A stretch of DNA of 8,165 nucleotides. Origin: an uncultured Nostocoides sp. Lineage in GTDB: Bacteria; Actinomycetota; Actinomycetes; Actinomycetales; Dermatophilaceae. Below, in pieces: positions 1-5,636 of the stretch. The stretch covers positions 1 through 8,165 of the forward strand of contig CAKZIH010000186.1 in the NCBI GenBank assembly GCA_936931335.1, in the 5' to 3' direction. Numbering within the stretch: the stretch's first letter is position 1; every line of letters begins with the position of its first letter. The position numbers were made by a program, and so were the translations under genes. Below the pieces are notes generated by a model. That model made no database searches. It had not been told where the DNA came from and was given only the letters and a program-made list of their open reading frames with translations.

Positions 1-267
1 GCGAGCGATGGCCCCGGGCCGAGCGCCGGCCGTGTCGCGCTCTGGGCCGGTGCCTGGCTGGCGGTGGTGGCCCAGTTGCGGTGGATGCACCGGCATACCG
101 GCGCATTCCGGTGGTGGACGCGGGTGTTCTTCCCGATCCCGTTGGCCGTCTTCGACGTCCTCTTCGCGATCTCGTTCGCGCAGACCGCGATTCGCGGGTC
201 GGTGCGCTGGCGCGGGCGGCCGGTGGCGGTGCGGCAGCGGCGCGGCGCCACGAGGGAGCGGGTCTGA
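1..267 (+). CDS. C-terminal fragment of a membrane-associated family 2 glycosyltransferase (5' end outside window)
   Basis: Frame 1 is open from the first base to a TGA at 265-267, giving the last 88 residues of a longer protein; the start lies to the left. What is visible is a hydrophobic stretch (WAGAWLAVVAQL), the segment RWMHRHTGAFRWWTRVFFPI, a second hydrophobic span (PLAVFDVLFAISFAQTAI) and a basic tail with VRWRGRPV. A C-terminal membrane pair followed by a W-x-GR motif is typical of processive or lipid-linked GT2 enzymes such as the diaponeurosporenoate glucosyltransferase (CrtQ) and ceramide-glucosyltransferase-like groups. The catalytic GT-A domain, with its DxD motif, is outside the window, so donor and acceptor cannot be read. 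The next gene, a CrtO-like acyltransferase, starts 2 bases after the stop, which supports a sugar transfer to a membrane lipid that is then acylated. The family call is fairly likely; the CrtQ-like role is inference. Confidence 0.68.
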   Translation, partial: ASDGPGPSAGRVALWAGAWLAVVAQLRWMHRHTGAFRWWTRVFFPIPLAVFDVLFAISFAQTAIRGSVRWRGRPVAVRQRRGATRERV

Positions 268-269
268 CG

Positions 270-758
270 ATGGCGCTGGTGACCCTTCCGGACGGGGTGG
301 CGGTCGTGCTCGACATCGCCGCCTGGGGCGCCTTCCATGCCGCCACCGGGTATGCCGCCCACCGCCTCCCCCCGCGGCGGGTGGACCACGACGGTTGGCT
401 GCTGCGGCCGAGGCGCTGGGAAACCGCCCGGGGCTACCGACGCTGGCTGCGGATCGACCGGTGGAAGGATGCGCTGCCCGAGGCCGGGGCACTCTTCGCC
501 GGCGGGATCAGCAAGCGGCAACTCCCCGCGCGCGATGTCGTTGGGCTGACGCTCTTCGCCCGGGAGACCCGCCGAGCCGAACTGGCCCACTGGGGGGCGA
601 TGGCCTGCGCGCCGCTCTTCCTGCTCTGGAATCGCCCGCTCGCCGCCGGCCTGCTTGTGGCCTATGGCGTGGCCGTCAATGCACCATTCATCGTCATCCA
701 GCGCTACAACCGGCTGCGCATCTATGCGCTGCTCGATCGGCTCCCCCATGGCCGGTGA
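270..758 (+). CDS. CrtO-like glycosyl-4,4'-diaponeurosporenoate acyltransferase family membrane protein
   Basis: This 162-residue protein starts at ATG 270, with a GAGGGAG ribosome binding site at 252-258. A longer in-frame ATG at 81 is rejected because it lies inside the glycosyltransferase. The architecture matches the staphylococcal CrtO family, of about 165 residues. It has an N-terminal hydrophobic helix (about 8-30), then WETARGYRRWLRIDRWKDALPE (50-71, interrupted here only in description), a GGISKRQL segment (78-85), the strongly conserved ETRRAELAHW (99-108), a WN pair (120-121), a second membrane helix (about 111-142) and the terminal NAPFIVIQRYNRLR (137-150). CrtO adds a fatty acid to the C6 hydroxyl of the glucose on glucosyl-diaponeurosporenoate, the last step of staphyloxanthin synthesis. 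Adjacency to the glycosyltransferase supports acylation of a glycosylated lipid. No carotenoid desaturase or synthase is seen here, so the substrate may differ. Family membership is confident; substrate is not. The gene overlaps the next by 11 bases. Confidence 0.8.
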   Translation: MALVTLPDGVAVVLDIAAWGAFHAATGYAAHRLPPRRVDHDGWLLRPRRWETARGYRRWLRIDRWKDALPEAGALFAGGISKRQLPARDVVGLTLFARETRRAELAHWGAMACAPLFLLWNRPLAAGLLVAYGVAVNAPFIVIQRYNRLRIYALLDRLPHGR

Positions 759-1557
759 CGCCCGGCGCCCGCAGACATCGGTGCAGGCACCATCTCGGCA
801 CGGGCCGATCGCGCAACTCCTCATCGCCCTTTCCCCGCTCAGCCTGATCCTCATCGTCTATGCCGTCGCCGGGTGGGTGACCGGCCCATTGGCCAGCGAC
901 CTCGGTGGCACCAACCGGCTGGGTCTCGCCCTGAATGTGACCGGTCCACCGGCGGTTGATCGGGCCCTCTTCGGCGTGATCCCGACGGTCTGGATCCAGC
1001 AGCGGCTGGTCGACGGCTCGGTGCATTGGTATGACGTCCTCGCCGCCGTCGTCTATGCCAGCCACTTCGTGGCCATCCCGCTGCTCACCGCGATCATGTG
1101 GTTTCGCTGGCGGCGGCGCTTCGCCGGCTGGATCGCCGCGGTGATCACCTTTGCCGTCCTCGGAGTGGCCGGCTATGTCCTCTATCCCGCGGCCCCACCG
1201 TGGATGGCCGCCGAACTCGGGGTCATCGACGAGGTGCGCCGCATCTCCGACATCGGCTGGTCTGGCCTGAACCTGGATGTCATCTCCCGCGGGACCGTCT
1301 CGGCGCAAGGGGTAAGCAACCCGGTCGCGGCCATGCCCTCGCTGCACGCGGGCAGTTCCCTGCTGGTCACCCTGGCGGCGTGGTCGCGACTGGGCGCCAT
1401 CGGGCGGGTCTGCTTGAGCACCTATGTGGTGGCGATGGCCGCCGCCTTGGTCTACACCGGCGAGCACTATGTCGTCGATGTGCTTGCCGGGTGGGTGGTC
1501 GCCGGCATTGCTATCGCGCTGGCCACGGCGATCGCCCCTCGTCGCCACGGCGGATAG
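748..1557 (+). CDS. PAP2-superfamily membrane phosphatase/phosphotransferase (Aur1/inositol phosphotransferase-like)
   Basis: The protein has 269 residues from ATG 748, which lies inside the 3' end of the previous gene (11-base overlap). I see no clear ribosome binding site, so translational coupling is likely. About six hydrophobic segments are visible: near 22-46, 92-117, 124-147, 203-220, 221-236 and 246-264. The active-site signatures of the PAP2 superfamily are AMPSLHAG with His200 and YTGEHYVVDVLAGW with His240 and Asp244 (H-x3-D). The YPAAPPW segment at 146-152 is typical of the PAP2_3 / inositol-phosphorylceramide-synthase-like branch, not of small undecaprenyl-diphosphate phosphatases. 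Such proteins hydrolyse lipid phosphates or transfer a phospho-headgroup between lipids at the membrane face. In this operon it may supply or recycle the lipid acceptor or lipid-phosphate carrier for the glycosyltransferase/acyltransferase pair; that role is inferred. A generic PAP2 phosphatase is the alternative. Confidence 0.85.
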   Translation: MAGDARRPQTSVQAPSRHGPIAQLLIALSPLSLILIVYAVAGWVTGPLASDLGGTNRLGLALNVTGPPAVDRALFGVIPTVWIQQRLVDGSVHWYDVLAAVVYASHFVAIPLLTAIMWFRWRRRFAGWIAAVITFAVLGVAGYVLYPAAPPWMAAELGVIDEVRRISDIGWSGLNLDVISRGTVSAQGVSNPVAAMPSLHAGSSLLVTLAAWSRLGAIGRVCLSTYVVAMAAALVYTGEHYVVDVLAGWVVAGIAIALATAIAPRRHGG

Positions 1558-1570
1558 AACGGCATACGGG

Positions 1571-1604
1571 CGCGGGCCGCACCCCATACGGAGTGCGGCC
1601 CGCG
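1571..1604. terminator. Perfect 12-bp hairpin between convergent genes, probable terminator
   Basis: The arm CGCGGGCCGCAC at 1571-1582 is exactly complementary to GTGCGGCCCGCG at 1593-1604, with a 10-base loop. It lies in the 64-base gap between the stop of the PAP2 gene and the stop of the nucleotidase gene on the opposite strand, 13 bases past the first and 17 bases past the second. There is no T-tract on either side, as is common in high-GC actinobacteria. A stem this strong between convergent genes probably stops transcription from both sides. Confidence 0.75.
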
Positions 1605-1621
1605 AACGTGCGGTGAATCGG

Positions 1622-3337
1622 TCAGAGACCGGTGACCCGGTCCGCCGGCGGGGTGATGCCGGGGTGGGACTGCAGGTACTCGACGAGGTTCTGCAGGTCC
1701 TCCTTGCCACCGAGCAGGTTGGTGCCCTGCTTGAAGGCGGTGAACGAGTCGCCGCCATTGGCGAGGAAGTTCAGCGTGCCGACCCGGTAGGTGGCGCTCA
1801 GGCTCATCGGCTGGCCGTTGAGCATCATCGAACTGGCGACCACCTTGGAGCCCTGCGGCTGGCTGTCGTCCCAGGTGTAGGTGAAGCCCTGCGAGACGCC
1901 GAGGGCCAGGTACGGACGGCTGCGGGTCGGATCGTACTGCTGCTCCAGCGCGTCCTTGATCTGCTGGCCGGTCATATCCATGGTGACCAGCAAGTTGCCG
2001 AAGGGCGCCACATTGTAGGCCTCGGCGTAGGTGATCTCGCCCGGCTGCTCGCCATTGGTGATCTGGTTGACCAGGAAGCTGGCGCGCACGCCACCAACGT
2101 TCATGAAGGCGATCTGCGCGCCACCGCTCTGGGTGCCCCACAGCATCGCGTCAGAGACCAGGTCGGCCATCGGGGTCTCGATACCCCGGTTGCCGCTGGC
2201 GTCGCCGGTGACATCCTGCGCCACGGTGCCGACCACGCGGGCCGCCTGCTCGCCGGCCAAGCCCTTCCACTTGTTGATGACCGCGGTCTCGGCCGGGTCC
2301 GCGGTGGCGCGGTCGACCAGGACGTTGTGGGAGAGGAAGGAGTTGCGGTTAATGTCACCGGTGGCCGAGTTGATGGTGAACCGGCTGTCGGTCACCAGTT
2401 GCCCGTATGACGCGGCACTGGTCACCAGGCGCGGGCGCCCCTGCGGGTCGTTCTGGGTGCACACATACGGCTGGTGGGTGTGGCCGGAGATCACCACGTC
2501 AACCAGGGCGCTGAAGCGGGGCGCCATCTCGGCGATCGGGCCGTTGAACCCGGCGCACCCGTCATAGGGGGCGGTGGTGGGCTCCTGCGACCCGCCCTGG
2601 TGGATGAGCACGACGATGGCCTTGACGCCCATCCGGTTCAGCGCGCCGGCGGCCTGGTTGACCGTGGCCACCTCGTCGGTGAAGCGGACGCTCTTGACGC
2701 CCGCCGGGTCGACCAGGGTCGGGGTCTCCTTGAGGGTGAGACCGATGAAGCCGATGCGCTTGCCGCCCACGGTGCGCACGGTGAAACCGGGCAGCAACGG
2801 CTTGTTGTCGGCCTTCTTGATCACATTGGCGGCGAGGTACTGGTAGTCGGCGCCCTGGAAGGGAGAGTCGGGGAAGTAGCAGCCATCCTCGGGGTGGCAG
2901 CCACCGCGCTGCATCCGCAGGAGTTCACCGGTGCCCTCGTCGAACTCGTGGTTGCCGACGCTGGTGACGTCCAGGCCCAGGGTGTTCAGGGACTCCACGG
3001 AGGGTTCGTCGTGGAAGGTGCCGGACAGGAAGGGCGAGCCGCCGATCGTGTCACCGGCGGCGACGGTCAGGCTGTTCGCGTCGCCGACCTGGTTGCGCAA
3101 CTCAGTCAGCTTGGCCGAGAGGTACTCCACCCCGCCGGCCGGCGTCTTGGTCGGGTCGCTGGCCAGCGGCGAGTCGGTGGCCTCCAGGTGCCCGTGGTAG
3201 TCGTTGAACGACAGCAACTGCACCGGGATCGCCCGGGCGGTCTCTCCCGGGGCGGCGGTGGCGCCGGGGGTGGCGGCCAGTGCCGCGCCCAGCGCCGCAA
3301 CGGCACCGGTCGCGAACAACGTCGTGCTCTTGCGCAT
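1622..3337 (-). CDS. Secreted bifunctional metallophosphatase / 5'-nucleotidase (UshA/YfkN family)
   Basis: The protein has 571 residues and hydrolyses nucleotides or related phosphate esters outside the cytoplasm, releasing phosphate and nucleoside. The chosen ATG (3337) follows an AGGGAG ribosome binding site by 7 bases and begins a clear signal peptide: basic MRK, a hydrophobic core (about 7-22) and an A-T-A site at 26-28. An upstream in-frame ATG at 3370 would put a polar stretch before the signal. The N-terminal metallophosphoesterase domain shows the dimetal ligands in order: FNDYHGHL (Asp46, His48), GDTIGG (Asp96), GNHEFDEG (Asn129, His130), His246 in VLIHQGG, and GHTH (His286, His288). 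The C-terminal 5'-nucleotidase substrate-binding domain spans about 360-555, with ITYAEAYNVAPFGNLLVTMD and NFLANGGDSFTAF. Cys147/Cys153 and Cys261/Cys293 may form disulfides, which fits export. There is no LPxTG sortase signal or C-terminal anchor, so it is probably released or loosely wall-associated. Possible PhoP control is discussed under the upstream region. Confidence 0.93.
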   Translation of the reverse strand: MRKSTTLFATGAVAALGAALAATPGATAAPGETARAIPVQLLSFNDYHGHLEATDSPLASDPTKTPAGGVEYLSAKLTELRNQVGDANSLTVAAGDTIGGSPFLSGTFHDEPSVESLNTLGLDVTSVGNHEFDEGTGELLRMQRGGCHPEDGCYFPDSPFQGADYQYLAANVIKKADNKPLLPGFTVRTVGGKRIGFIGLTLKETPTLVDPAGVKSVRFTDEVATVNQAAGALNRMGVKAIVVLIHQGGSQEPTTAPYDGCAGFNGPIAEMAPRFSALVDVVISGHTHQPYVCTQNDPQGRPRLVTSAASYGQLVTDSRFTINSATGDINRNSFLSHNVLVDRATADPAETAVINKWKGLAGEQAARVVGTVAQDVTGDASGNRGIETPMADLVSDAMLWGTQSGGAQIAFMNVGGVRASFLVNQITNGEQPGEITYAEAYNVAPFGNLLVTMDMTGQQIKDALEQQYDPTRSRPYLALGVSQGFTYTWDDSQPQGSKVVASSMMLNGQPMSLSATYRVGTLNFLANGGDSFTAFKQGTNLLGGKEDLQNLVEYLQSHPGITPPADRVTGL

Positions 3338-3344
3338 GCAATTT

Positions 3345-3350
3345 CTCCCT
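3345..3350 (-). promoter_or_regulatory. Ribosome binding site deciding the nucleotidase start
   Basis: On the minus strand AGGGAG (within AAGGGAGA) sits 7 bases before ATG 3337. It is the best Shine-Dalgarno match among the minus-strand genes in this window. It favours the ATG that begins the signal peptide over the in-frame ATG 11 codons upstream. Confidence 0.8.
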
Positions 3351-3355
3351 TGTGA

Positions 3356-3384
3356 CCGGGGGCAGGACATGGTGAAGCCCCCGG
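3356..3384 (-). repeat. 8-bp all-G/C inverted repeat in the nucleotidase leader
   Basis: CCGGGGGC at 3356-3363 pairs perfectly with GCCCCCGG at 3377-3384 around a 13-base loop. On the minus strand it lies just after the candidate -10 element and ends a few bases before the ribosome binding site. If transcription starts near 3382 it would form a stem-loop at the very 5' end of the mRNA, which could affect stability or translation. It could instead end read-through from ptrB. No T-tract follows. Confidence 0.45.
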
Positions 3385-3388
3385 GGGG

Positions 3389-3394
3389 AACCTA
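3389..3394 (-). promoter_or_regulatory. Candidate -10 element (TAGGTT) of the nucleotidase promoter
   Basis: The minus strand reads TAGGTT, which fits the TAnnnT core of an actinobacterial sigma-70-type -10 box, about 52 bases before the start codon. The matching -35 position (near 3412-3417, TCGCCA) is poor, as expected for a promoter needing an activator. This is a weak call by itself; its position below the TCACC repeats adds some support. Confidence 0.35.
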
Positions 3395-3428
3395 CTCCCG
3401 ATTGGCGGCCCTGGCGACCCCCCACCAT

Positions 3429-3458
3429 GGTGAACATGAGGTGATCATCCGGGTGAGA
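3429..3458 (-). promoter_or_regulatory. PHO-box-like direct repeats upstream of the nucleotidase gene
   Basis: Read on the minus strand, three heptamers ending in TCACC follow each other: TCTCACC (3458-3452), GATCACC (3446-3440) and GTTCACC (3435-3429). The last two are spaced exactly 11 bases apart and the first two 12. PhoP boxes described in Streptomyces are direct 11-base repeats whose conserved seven bases are GTTCACC. The last heptamer matches exactly and the others at five or six of seven positions. A lone fourth copy, CTTCACC, occurs at 3377-3371. The downstream gene, an exported phosphate-releasing enzyme, is a typical Pho-regulon target. The repeats are seen directly; PhoP binding is inference. 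Confidence 0.5.
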
Positions 3459-3469
3459 AGTTTGCCTGG

Positions 3470-5587
3470 TCAGGCGCCCACTGCGAGCTGATCGAGGAGC
3501 ACCGACCACTCCCAGGCGACCTCGCGCCAGGCGTCATACCGGCCGCTGCGGCCGCCGTGCCCGGCGCTCATCTCGGTATGCAGCAGGATCGGCCGGGTAG
3601 CGGGGTCATTGGTGGCGCGCTCGCGCAGCCGGGCGATCCACTTGGCGGGCTCGGTCACCAGCACCCGGGTGTCGTTGAGCGAGGTGGTCGCCAGGATCGC
3701 GGGGTAGCCGCATTCGCGGACATTGTCGTAGGGCGCATAGTCCGCCATCCACCCGTATGCCGTTGCTTCCGCCAGCGGGTTGCCCCACTCCTCCCATTCC
3801 CCTGCCGTCAGCGGGAGGTCGGCGTTAAGCATGGTGGTCAGCGCGTCCACGAAGGGCACCGCGGCATGAGCGAAGCGGAAGAGCTGCGGGGCGCGGTTGA
3901 GCACCGCGCCGATCAGCAGCCCACCGGCGGAGCCACCCTCGCAGGCCAACCGGTCGGGATCGGCCCAGGTGCCGCGGATCGCCTGCGCCACCGCGATGAA
4001 ATCGGTGAAGGTGTTCGCCTTGTGCTCCAGGCGACCCTCCTCATACCAACCGCGGCCCATCTCCCCGCCACCGCGGACATGGGCGACGACATAGACGACG
4101 CCGCGATCGAGCAGCGAGAGCCGGGCGACGGAGAAGTAGGGATCGCTGGGAATCTCGTAGGCGCCATAACCGGTGAGCAGGGCCGGGGCACTGCCATCGG
4201 GTTGGATGTCGGCGCGGCGCACCACGGACACCGGGATCTGGGTGCCATCCGCCGCGCTCACCCATTCGCGGGATTCGTCGTAGGCATCCGGGTCGTAGCC
4301 GCCGAGCACGGGCTGGCGCTTGACGAGGGTCCGCGCACCGGTGAGCGGATCGACCGCATAGGTGGCCCGGGGGTGGACGAAGCTCTCCTGGGTGACCAGG
4401 AGTTCGCGGGCGGCGAGTTCGGGGTTGTCACCGAGGTGCAGCGCGGTCAGCTCGCCATCGACCGGCCAGGGCAGCGCCGCACCGAAACCGGACTCTGCCG
4501 AGGGGTCGCGCGGCAGCACCCGCAGCGTGGGTAGGCCCTCGGCGCGCAGGGAGAGCACCGCAAACTCGTCGAAGGCATCGACGGCGAGGAAACGCTCCCC
4601 GGGCCCGGAGTCAAGGATCGGCTGCCAGTTGCCCGGGTCGGCCAGCGGCGCCCACGCCAAGTCGCTCTCCCGATCCCGCAGGTTGTGCACGACCAGGATC
4701 CGGTCGCCCGCGATCTCGATGTCATATTCCACGCCCTCGACCCGCTCCCGTACGCAGCGCCACTCCCCTAGCGGGTCGTCGGCCGGCAGGATCCAGGTCT
4801 CACTCGTGGTCTTGCTGCCCAGTCCGAGGATGAGGTGGGAATCGTCGCGGGAGCCCCCGATGCCGAGCCAAAACCGCTCGTCATCCTCCTGGAAGATCTT
4901 CACGTCCTGCTCGCGGGCGGTGCCGATCTCGTGACGCCATACCTGATAGGGCCGCCAGGCGTCGTCGACCACGACATAGAAGAGATAGCGGCCGGAGTTG
5001 TCGAACTCGGCGCCATAACCGACCCCGGTGAGCGCGTCGTCGAGGAGTTCACCGGTGGCGATCTCGCGCACCGTGATCGCGAACCGTTCGTCACCCTCGG
5101 TGTCCACGCCAGCGGCGATCAACCGGTGATCGGGGCTGACACACAGCGCCCCTAGGCTGAAGAAGTCGTGGCCCGCGGCCGCGGCATTGGCGTCCAGCAG
5201 GACCTGTTCCCCGGCCGGTATGGCGCCGGGCTCGAGCACTGGGCGCGGCGCGTCCGGACCCGAGCGGGGACAGCGGGCGTGCACGGCATACTGCTCGCCC
5301 TCAATGGTGCGGGCGTAGTACCACCAGGGGCCGTCGCCGACCGGCACCGACAGGTCGCTCTCCTTCACGCGTGCCTTGATCTCGCCGAAGATCTTCTCGC
5401 GTAGACCTTCTAGGTGTGCGGTGCGCGCCTGGGCGTAGGCGTTCTCGGCCTCCAGATAGCTGCGTAACTCCGGATCTTCGAGGTCGGCCATCCAGGCATA
5501 GGGATCCGACACCGTGATCCCGTGGTGGGTGCGCTCGCTGGGCCGGGCGGGCGCCACGGGCGGGGTCGGCAGATCCTGATCGTTCAC
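3470..5587 (-). CDS. ptrB: Oligopeptidase B-type S9A serine peptidase (prolyl oligopeptidase family)
   Basis: The protein has 705 residues from GTG 5587, close to the usual 680-720 of oligopeptidase B, a cytoplasmic enzyme that cuts small peptides after Arg or Lys. The N-terminus TPPVAPARP...THHG...DPYAWM matches the family start. A beta-propeller gate follows at about 75-410, then the alpha/beta-hydrolase domain. Family-typical stretches include YGAYEIPSDPYFSVARLSLL and AHVRGGGEMGRGWYEEG. The catalytic triad is visible: Ser553 in GGSAGG, Asp639 in LNDTRV and His677 in SAGHGGRSGR. GEWEEWGNP, with its acidic residues, is characteristic of oligopeptidase B and supports specificity for basic residues. 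There is no signal peptide. The frame stays open to ATG 5677, but that would overlap the dnaE end and add 30 residues unlike the family. The gene follows dnaE by 49 bases on the same strand and may be read from it. Confidence 0.92.
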   Translation of the reverse strand: MNDQDLPTPPVAPARPSERTHHGITVSDPYAWMADLEDPELRSYLEAENAYAQARTAHLEGLREKIFGEIKARVKESDLSVPVGDGPWWYYARTIEGEQYAVHARCPRSGPDAPRPVLEPGAIPAGEQVLLDANAAAAGHDFFSLGALCVSPDHRLIAAGVDTEGDERFAITVREIATGELLDDALTGVGYGAEFDNSGRYLFYVVVDDAWRPYQVWRHEIGTAREQDVKIFQEDDERFWLGIGGSRDDSHLILGLGSKTTSETWILPADDPLGEWRCVRERVEGVEYDIEIAGDRILVVHNLRDRESDLAWAPLADPGNWQPILDSGPGERFLAVDAFDEFAVLSLRAEGLPTLRVLPRDPSAESGFGAALPWPVDGELTALHLGDNPELAARELLVTQESFVHPRATYAVDPLTGARTLVKRQPVLGGYDPDAYDESREWVSAADGTQIPVSVVRRADIQPDGSAPALLTGYGAYEIPSDPYFSVARLSLLDRGVVYVVAHVRGGGEMGRGWYEEGRLEHKANTFTDFIAVAQAIRGTWADPDRLACEGGSAGGLLIGAVLNRAPQLFRFAHAAVPFVDALTTMLNADLPLTAGEWEEWGNPLAEATAYGWMADYAPYDNVRECGYPAILATTSLNDTRVLVTEPAKWIARLRERATNDPATRPILLHTEMSAGHGGRSGRYDAWREVAWEWSVLLDQLAVGA

Positions 5588-5590
5588 AGC

Positions 5591-5607
5591 GGCCACGATA
5601 GGTGGCC
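5591..5607 (-). repeat. 6-bp inverted repeat directly before the ptrB start
   Basis: GGCCAC at 5591-5596 and GTGGCC at 5602-5607 form a 6-bp stem around a 5-base loop. The stem ends three bases before the GTG start at 5587, in the 49-base gap after dnaE. No clear Shine-Dalgarno sequence is found at the usual distance from that GTG. The hairpin could modulate initiation or be a chance pairing in GC-rich DNA. Confidence 0.3.
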
Positions 5608-5636
5608 ACTGCACCTGCCCTGGCCGTGGGCGGCAC

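Noticed and set aside
8..847. A 279-codon plus-strand frame overlapping the first three genes
   Set aside because: It is Arg/Gly/Pro/Ser rich, has no recognisable motif, and is out of frame with three genes that show family signatures.
694..1758. A 354-codon open frame on the minus strand across the PAP2 gene and the convergent gap
   Set aside because: It is antisense to a gene with clear PAP2 motifs. Its translation is a low-complexity Gly/Asp/Arg/His mix without hydrophobic structure or family motifs, which is a typical GC-rich shadow.
3338..3370. An 11-residue N-terminal extension of the nucleotidase from ATG 3370
   Set aside because: It would place a polar segment before a good signal peptide and would begin inside the leader hairpin. 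The AGGGAG site supports ATG 3337.
3423..3432. Palindrome CACCATGGTG as a repressor operator
   Set aside because: It is a single 10-base palindrome in GC-rich DNA that partly overlaps the PHO-box-like repeat, with no second copy nearby. It is not enough to support an operator.
1424..4534. Long plus-strand open frames (1424-2410, 2474-3355, 3557-4534) opposite the nucleotidase and peptidase genes
   Set aside because: Each mirrors a minus-strand gene with intact catalytic motifs and family-typical length. The plus-strand translations are repetitive Gly/Val/Ala/His/Arg mixtures expected from the reverse of high-GC codons.
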